This document shows, one piece after another, positions 57,518 to 64,000 of a stretch of DNA of 64,000 bases; position 1 is the stretch's first letter; each line of letters opens with the position of its first letter. A program made the translations under genes and the position numbers. The DNA is from Rhizobium binae (GTDB lineage Bacteria; Pseudomonadota; Alphaproteobacteria; Rhizobiales; Rhizobiaceae): contig NZ_CP071604.1 of the NCBI RefSeq assembly GCF_017357225.1, forward strand, positions 189,001-253,000, read 5' to 3'. Below the pieces are notes generated by a model that worked only from the letters and a program-made list of their open reading frames with translations, did no database searches and was not told the origin of the DNA.

Positions 57518-57994
57518 ATGGCTTTGCAGGAAAACAATCGCATGTTGCTCGATCCAACCGATGTCGCGATTATCGAGGCGATGCAGGAAAATGGCCGCAT
57601 TGCGATTTCGGAACTCGGTCGACGGGTCGGGCTCTCCCAGCCGGCGGCATCGGAGCGGGTCAAGAGGCTGGAAGACCGCGGCATCATTGTCGGTTATTCC
57701 GCCCGCATCGACCCCGCGGCCCTGGGCATTGGAATGATGGCGGTGCTTCGCCTGCGCACGACACATGAACATATCAAGGCTTGCCTGAAACAGTTTGCCG
57801 AGATGCCGCAAGTCATGGAAGTATTGCGCCTTACCGGAGAGGATTGTTTCCTCGTGAAGGTGCTGGTTCCGTCTCCGGGAGAATTGGAAACCATCGTCGA
57901 TACGATCGCACGTTTTGGCGCCGTGACCACATCTCTTGTGTTGCGCAGCGAGAATCCGAAGCCGATCGGACGCGCCCTGCTACGGCGCTCTTGA
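57518..57994 (+). CDS. Lrp/AsnC family transcriptional regulator
   Basis: A 158-residue feast/famine regulator. The helix-turn-helix is at about 20-60 (ISELGRRVGLSQPAASERV), and the ligand-binding RAM domain is in the C-terminal half (MMAVLRLRTTHEHI; EVLRLTGEDCFLVKV). Ligands are typically amino acids. AAGGTGATCCC precedes the ATG. It probably regulates the divergent hydrolase and itself. Confidence 0.9.
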   Translation: MALQENNRMLLDPTDVAIIEAMQENGRIAISELGRRVGLSQPAASERVKRLEDRGIIVGYSARIDPAALGIGMMAVLRLRTTHEHIKACLKQFAEMPQVMEVLRLTGEDCFLVKVLVPSPGELETIVDTIARFGAVTTSLVLRSENPKPIGRALLRRS

Positions 57995-58155
57995 GAATAT
58001 CCAGGTACGCGTGAATCCAATCGAAACGAGCGACATGAGAGGCCGCGATGGTTCCCTGTCGAGAGGATGGCTGGACCGTCTTTGTAGACCTGTGGCAGAG
58101 GTATTTTCGCACCGCCGCACAGAGTACCGCACTATGACGCAAGATCGACGAAACA

Positions 58156-58245
58156 TGGCGGACAGGGAGGGATTCGAACCCTCGGTACGCTTTCACGTAC
58201 ACACGCGTTCCAGGCGTGCGCCTTAAACCACTCGGCCACCTGTCC
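58156..58245 (-). tRNA. tRNA-Ser (anticodon GGA)
   Basis: A complete 90-base type II tRNA read on the minus strand, including an encoded CCA. The acceptor stem pairs GGACAGG with CCTGTCC, discriminator G. The anticodon loop is CTGGAAC, giving GGA for UCC/UCU codons. A long variable arm (GTACGTGAAAGCGTAC) and T loop GGTTCGAATCC are present. Confidence 0.95.
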
Positions 58246-58291
58246 TTTGGCGTTCGCGCCCGGAGAGGAGCAAATCGTCGGAACGGCGCGA

Positions 58292-58319
58292 TATATACCG
58301 ATGAATTTTTGCCGATCAA
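58292..58319 (-). promoter_or_regulatory. Promoter of tRNA-Ser
   Basis: On the minus strand TTGATC (58319-58314) is followed after 16 bases by TATATA (58297-58292). The start would be near 58285, about 40 bases before the tRNA. Confidence 0.55.
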
Positions 58320-58471
58320 CCCAAATCTAACAGTTTTTTGACTTCTTCCGATAAAACTCGCCTGCGCCCGTCCGTTGTGCTTCACCCCATTGATGACTAT
58401 GTAATTCTCAAGGTTGAAAATGGCGCGGGTCCGCCGGAATTGTCCGGTATATCGAAGCGTCGGAGGAATTG

Positions 58472-58786
58472 ATGCGTTTCCTGTTGCGTCTGGCCAGTCT
58501 TGTCGCGCTTGCGGCGGCCGTTATTGCCGGGACCATCGATTCGATCCAGTCGGTTGCGGCATCCACCGTTGTCATGACGCCGATGTCCGACGCCTGGCAG
58601 GATGTGAGCCCGGATACGCTGACCTCGCTGCAATCGGCGCTTTCCTACTATATACACCCGCGTTTCTATGCCTTCATCTTCCAGTGGCTGATGCTCCAGC
58701 CGGCCTTTGCGGTCTTTCTGGTGATCGCCCTGCTTCTTTGGATGATCGGCTACAAGAAGCCGCAGGTCTCCGGCCGATTCATCGCA
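58472..58786 (+). CDS. Small inner-membrane protein (about 105 aa)
   Basis: A protein of unknown function with two membrane helices, an N-terminal one (LLRLASLVALAAAVIAGTI) and a C-terminal one (FAVFLVIALLLWMIGY). The intervening loop of about 45 residues is hydrophilic (DVSPDTLTSLQSALSYYIHP). GGAGGAATTG precedes the ATG at 58472. The frame also occurs in other rhizobia as I recall. A tRNA lies upstream and the nup leader downstream. Confidence 0.7.
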
Positions 58787-59119
58787 TAGCGAAGGTGTTC
58801 GAGCCGGTGCGATCCGGCAAAAGAACGGCGGCATTTGGCCTTGCCCGGTTTAGGGCCCGGTTTCAGGGACGGCCCGCGGATCGGCTAAAAAATCTGCATC
58901 CCCGTCGATGAAAATGTCCAAAAATCAGCCGGGGAGAACTGATTTTCAGCAATCGCTGCAAATCTTTACCACCTGAAAAATTTCTGGTGAATTTTTCCGT
59001 GAGCCATGCAAGGATGCGCGCAGCCAGGCCTCCGGGGGGAGGTCGGTGGTTCCGCAGACATGTCCGTAAAGGGCTTGCGGGAGGACCCCAAACAAATAGC
59101 AACAACAGGGCTGCAACTC
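58787..59119. other. Leader region of the nucleoside operon with two inverted repeats
   Basis: 333 bases without a gene. AAAATCAG/CTGATTTT (58921-58928, 58939-58946) and GAAAAATT/AATTTTTC (58975-58982, 58990-58997) are perfect 8-bp dyads. On the minus strand the first has a C-rich loop (TTCTCCCCGG) and is followed by TTTTT. A third hairpin, GCCTCC/GGAGGT, lies at about 59023-59045. Confidence 0.5.
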
Positions 59120-60112
59120 ATGAAAAAATCCCTTCTCACTCTTCTTGCCGTGGCTGCCATGTCGACGACGGCGCTTGCCGCCGATGTCAAGCCGGCGCTG
59201 GTCTACGGCACTGGCGGGAAGTTCGATAAGTCTTTCAACGAAGCGGCTTATAACGGCGCCGAGAAGTTCAAGGCCGAGACCGGCATTGCCTATCGCGACT
59301 TCGAGCCGACGGGCGACACCCAGGGCGAACAGGCCATCCGCAATTTCGCAAGCCGCGGCTTCAACCCCGTGGTCGCCGTTTCCTTCGCCTGGACTTCGGC
59401 CATCGAGAAGGTCGCAGCCGAATTCCCCGACACCAAGTTCATCATCGTCGATTCCGTCGTCGACAAGCCGAACGTCCGTTCGGTCGTCTACAAGGAAGAA
59501 GAAGGCTCCTATCTCGTCGGCATCCTCGCCGGCATGGCCTCCAAGACCGGCAAGGTCGGATTCGTCGGCGGCATGGACATTCCGCTGATCCGCAAATTCG
59601 AATGCGGCTATGAGCAGGGCGCCCGCGCCGCCAAGGCCGATATCCAGGTATTCCAGAACATGACCGGCACCACCGGTGCGGCCTGGAACGATCCGGTTCG
59701 CGGCGGTGAGCTCACCAAGAACCAGATCGATCAGGGCGCCGACGTCATTTACGCGGCAGCCGGCGCCACCGGTCTCGGCGTTTTGCAGACCGCCGCCGAC
59801 AACAAGAAGCTGTCGATCGGTGTAGACTCCAACCAGAACCATCTGCATCCGGGTTCGGTCCTGACCTCGATGGTCAAGCGTGTCGACCTCGCCGTCTACA
59901 ACGCTTACACCGACACCAAGAACGACAAGTTCACCGGCGGCGTTCAGGCGCTCGGCGTCAAGGAAGATGGCGTCGGCGCTGCGATCGACGACAACAACAA
60001 GTCGCTGATCACGCCGGAAATGCAGGCTGCCGTCGACAAGGCCAAGGCCGATATCATTGCCGGAACCGTCAAGGTTCACGATTACACCACGGACAACGCT
60101 TGCCCGAAGTGA
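59120..60112 (+). CDS. BMP family nucleoside-binding protein
   Basis: A 330-residue periplasmic binding protein of the basic membrane protein (PnrA/Med) family, which binds purine or pyrimidine nucleosides. Signal peptide KKSLLTLLAVAAMSTTALA ends near residue 20; no lipobox Cys is seen. VYGTGGKFDKSFNEAAYNG carries nucleoside-contact residues. It is followed by a terminator-like hairpin and then the ATPase gene, and is probably made in excess. The context with cdd supports nucleosides. Confidence 0.9.
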   Translation: MKKSLLTLLAVAAMSTTALAADVKPALVYGTGGKFDKSFNEAAYNGAEKFKAETGIAYRDFEPTGDTQGEQAIRNFASRGFNPVVAVSFAWTSAIEKVAAEFPDTKFIIVDSVVDKPNVRSVVYKEEEGSYLVGILAGMASKTGKVGFVGGMDIPLIRKFECGYEQGARAAKADIQVFQNMTGTTGAAWNDPVRGGELTKNQIDQGADVIYAAAGATGLGVLQTAADNKKLSIGVDSNQNHLHPGSVLTSMVKRVDLAVYNAYTDTKNDKFTGGVQALGVKEDGVGAAIDDNNKSLITPEMQAAVDKAKADIIAGTVKVHDYTTDNACPK

Positions 60113-60144
60113 TCCGCGCCCTGATGTAATCGACGATTGAGATC

Positions 60145-60183
60145 GGGCGTATGGCGGAGGGGATTTTCGCCATACGCCCTTTT
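60145..60183 (+). terminator. Terminator/attenuator between BMP gene and ATPase gene
   Basis: A perfect 12-bp stem, GGGCGTATGGCG (60145-60156) with CGCCATACGCCC (60168-60179), is followed by TTTTCTTATTT. It should stop much transcription after the BMP gene, with read-through into the transporter genes. Confidence 0.75.
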
Positions 60184-60200
60184 CTTATTTGGAGCCTGCT

Positions 60201-61712
<1,512 letters not shown>

Positions 61713-61719
61713 GGCCCTT

Positions 61720-62823
61720 ATGAGCACTGCTTCCGTTCCGTTGCCAAACTGGATCAACTACGGCCTGATCCCGCTTTTGAACCTCATTGTCGCCTTCCTG
61801 ATCTCGGGCTTCGTCGTCTGGCTGATCGGCGAAAGCCCGCTTGCTGCCCTTTCGCTGTTGATCGAAGGTGCATTCGGCAGTGGCGAAGGCATAGGCTTCA
61901 CCCTCTATTATGCGACGAGCTTCATCTTCACCGGCCTTTCCGTCGCGGTGGCGATCCATGCCGGTCTCTTCAATATCGGCTCCGAAGGCCAAGCCTATAT
62001 CGGCGGCCTTGGCTGCGCGCTGGTGGCGCTGGCGCTCGACAAATACGTGCCCTGGTACGTGACGATGCCGCTCGCCATCGTCGGGGCCGGCATCTTTGGC
62101 GCAGCCTGGGCCTTTATCCCCGCTTTCCTTCAGGCCAAGCGCGGTAGCCACATCGTTATCACGACGATCATGTTCAACTATATCGCCGCCGCCCTTATGG
62201 TCTATCTGCTGGTGCACGTGCTGATTGTGCCCGGCAAGATGGCGCCGGAAACCCGCACCTTCCTAGAAGGCGGTCAGCTTCCGAAGCTCGGCTGGGCCAT
62301 GTCGATGTTCGGCGCGAAGCTCGGTGCGGCTCCCTTCAACGTCTCGTTCATCATCGCGCTTCTGGCCGCGTGGTTTGTCTGGATCCTCATCTGGCGCACC
62401 AAGCTCGGCTTCGAAATGCGTACGCTAGGCGTGAGCTCGACGGCCGCCGCCTATGCCGGCATTCCCTATGCGCGGATCGTCATCATCGCCATGCTTCTCT
62501 CCGGTGCGCTCGCCGGCATGATGGCGCTCAATCCCGTCATGGGCTCTTCCGCCCGTCTGCAGGTCGAGTTCGTCGGCGGCGCCGGCTTCGTCGGCATTGC
62601 GGTCTCGCTGATGGGCCGCAACCATCCGCTCGGCATCATCCTGGCGGCGATCCTGTTCGGCACCCTCTACCAGGGCGGCGACTGGATCTCCTTCGAGATG
62701 CCGAACATCACCCGTGAGATGATCCTCGTCATCCAGGGTCTGGTGATCCTGTTCGCCGGCGCGCTGGAATACATGTTCCGGCCGGCAATGGTGCACATCT
62801 ACCAGCAGTTCCAGCGAGCCTGA
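61720..62823 (+). CDS. Nucleoside ABC transporter permease 1
   Basis: A 367-residue inner-membrane permease of the BMP/RbsC type with 8-10 helices. FNIGSEGQAYIGGLGCALVA and GMMALNPVMGSSARLQ are family features. The ATG at 61720 is 7 bases after the ATPase stop; a longer start is rejected. It pairs with the permease at 62834. Confidence 0.92.
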   Translation: MSTASVPLPNWINYGLIPLLNLIVAFLISGFVVWLIGESPLAALSLLIEGAFGSGEGIGFTLYYATSFIFTGLSVAVAIHAGLFNIGSEGQAYIGGLGCALVALALDKYVPWYVTMPLAIVGAGIFGAAWAFIPAFLQAKRGSHIVITTIMFNYIAAALMVYLLVHVLIVPGKMAPETRTFLEGGQLPKLGWAMSMFGAKLGAAPFNVSFIIALLAAWFVWILIWRTKLGFEMRTLGVSSTAAAYAGIPYARIVIIAMLLSGALAGMMALNPVMGSSARLQVEFVGGAGFVGIAVSLMGRNHPLGIILAAILFGTLYQGGDWISFEMPNITREMILVIQGLVILFAGALEYMFRPAMVHIYQQFQRA

Positions 62824-62833
62824 GGAGCGGACG

Positions 62834-63805
62834 ATGGATTACTACGAAATCTTCATCAACGTCCTCAGTTCGACGGTCCGGCTCTCCATTCCGCTGATTT
62901 TCACGGCGCTGGCTGGCCTGTTTTCCGAGCGCGCGGGCGTTTTCGATATTGGTCTCGAAGGCAAGATGCTCGGTTCGGCCTTCGCCGCCGCCTGCGTCGC
63001 CTATCTCACCGGTTCGGCTTGGCTGGGGCTCGGCGCCGGCATCGTCTGTTCGGTGGCGCTCAGCCTCGTGCACGGCTTCGCCTCGATCACCAATCGCGGC
63101 AATCAGATCGTCTCGGGCGTGGCGATCAACTTCTTCATCGCCGGCATCACCATCGTCCTCGGGCAGGCTTGGTTCGGCCAGGGCGGTCGCACGCCGCAGC
63201 TGTCACCGGAAGCGCGCTTCGCGCCGATCATCCTGCCGGGCGCCGACGCCATCCGTGATGTGCCGATCATCGGTCCGCTCTATGCCGGTGTCATTTCGGG
63301 CAATAATATCCTGACGTATCTCGCCTTCCTCGCCGTGCCCTTCTCCTGGTGGGTGCTTTACCGCACGCGTTTCGGCCTGCGGATGCGCGCCGTTGGCGAA
63401 AACCCGGGCGCAGTCGATACCGCCGGCATCTCGGTCACCTGGCTACGCTACCGCGCCGTCATGTGCGCCGGCATTCTTTGCGGCTTCTCCGGCACCTATC
63501 TCGCGATTGCCCAGTCCGCCGCCTTCATCAAGGACATGTCGGCGGGCAAGGGCTACATCGCGCTCGCCGCTCTGGTCTTCGCCAAGTGGAAACCGGTGCC
63601 GGTGATGCTCGCCTGCCTGCTCTTCGGCTTCCTCGACGCACTGGCGAACTTCATGCAGGGCAAGCAGGTGCCGCTGCTCGGCGAAGTGCCGGTGCAGATC
63701 TTCCAGGCATTGCCCTATGTCCTCACCTGCATTCTGCTTGCCGGCTTCATCGGCGTCGCGACCCCACCGAAGGCCGGCGGCGTGCCCTATACGAAGGAGC
63801 GTTGA
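62834..63805 (+). CDS. Nucleoside ABC transporter permease 2
   Basis: A 323-residue inner-membrane permease of the same family as its neighbour. GVFDIGLEGKMLGSAFAAAC and RAVGENPGAVDTAGISVTWL are conserved. It starts 10 bases after permease 1. Cytidine deaminase follows after 2 bases. Confidence 0.92.
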   Translation: MDYYEIFINVLSSTVRLSIPLIFTALAGLFSERAGVFDIGLEGKMLGSAFAAACVAYLTGSAWLGLGAGIVCSVALSLVHGFASITNRGNQIVSGVAINFFIAGITIVLGQAWFGQGGRTPQLSPEARFAPIILPGADAIRDVPIIGPLYAGVISGNNILTYLAFLAVPFSWWVLYRTRFGLRMRAVGENPGAVDTAGISVTWLRYRAVMCAGILCGFSGTYLAIAQSAAFIKDMSAGKGYIALAALVFAKWKPVPVMLACLLFGFLDALANFMQGKQVPLLGEVPVQIFQALPYVLTCILLAGFIGVATPPKAGGVPYTKER

Positions 63806-63807
63806 TC

Positions 63808-64000
63808 ATGTCTCATGACTTGTTCGAAGCCGCCCGCGGCGCCATGGCCTTTGCCCATGCGCCCTATTCGAAATTCCCCGTCGGGGCGGCGATCCGCGCC
63901 GAGGACGGCAAGGTCTATACCGGTGCCAACATCGAAAACCTCTCCTTTCCGCAAGGATGGTGCGCCGAGCCGACTGCAATCAGCGCCATGATCATGGGTG
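63808..64000 (+). CDS. cdd: Cytidine deaminase (truncated by window end)
   Basis: The first 64 residues of a cytidine deaminase, which turns imported cytidine and deoxycytidine into uridine forms. KFPVGAAIRAEDGKVYTGAN and the zinc/proton-shuttle motif WCAEPTAISAM are present (Cys ligand and catalytic Glu). A Pro replaces the usual Arg after CAE. The start is 2 bases after the permease stop; the remainder lies beyond the window. It links uptake to salvage. Confidence 0.92.
   Translation, partial: MSHDLFEAARGAMAFAHAPYSKFPVGAAIRAEDGKVYTGANIENLSFPQGWCAEPTAISAMIMG

Overview
The window is a stretch of chromosome from an alphaproteobacterium of the order Rhizobiales, most likely Rhizobium of the R. 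etli/R. leguminosarum group. Reasons: GC-rich DNA with strong third-position GC bias; the run recF, dnaJ-dnaK, PBP1A, marR, polA, ftsK; rhizobial small proteins; a sigma-32 promoter of alphaproteobacterial type; and an sRNA in the marR/polA gap that fits what I recall of the alpha-r7 (Smr7C) locus of Sinorhizobium. I see no insertion sequences, phage genes or CRISPR arrays. Apart from one decayed gene fragment the region is densely and normally coding.

Layout. 1-5.4 kb: the end of a 2-hydroxyacid dehydrogenase, then a coupled recF-moeB-GNAT operon, an XRE regulator, a small protein and dnaJ. 5.4-13.5 kb: dnaK with a heat-shock promoter, a class A penicillin-binding protein, a strong sRNA candidate with C-rich loops and a possible general-stress promoter, an SH3-domain exported protein and an M20 peptidase. 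13.7-22.5 kb: an MHYT-PAS-GGDEF-EAL protein, marR, an sRNA, polA and a soluble FtsK translocase.

22.5-40.9 kb is the most informative part, a large phosphorus-scavenging island. It holds a C-P lyase gene set (phnGHIJKL, a hexapeptide transferase, phnCDEE, then DUF1045-phnM-phnN-grpB) under a divergent PhnF regulator. A pstSCAB phosphate transporter operon lies inside it, bounded on its downstream side by a degenerate second copy of the phnE 3' end. PHO boxes (11-bp-spaced TGTCAY repeats) lie upstream of pstS, phnG and DUF1045, with a weaker one before phnC. A perfect palindrome just upstream of phnG looks like the PhnF operator. The genes therefore appear to be switched on together by phosphate starvation, with phosphonate-dependent derepression of the lyase genes. 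No phnP is present; the DUF1045 protein, which has two HxT motifs, is the candidate replacement.

40.9-47 kb: gpmA, dapB, an MsbA-type exporter, glk, mgsA and mepA. 47-54 kb: a yejABEF peptide ABC transporter and a ghrA-like reductase. 54-58.8 kb: a membrane protein, pncB, an RMF-like small protein, a KTSC protein, a hydrolase divergent from an Lrp/AsnC regulator, tRNA-Ser(GGA) and a small membrane protein. 58.8-64 kb: a nucleoside uptake and salvage operon (BMP lipoprotein-type binding protein, ATPase, two permeases, cdd), cut by the window end. Three binding-protein genes (pstS, phnD and the BMP gene) are each followed by a strong intercistronic hairpin, probably setting higher binding-protein levels than permease levels.
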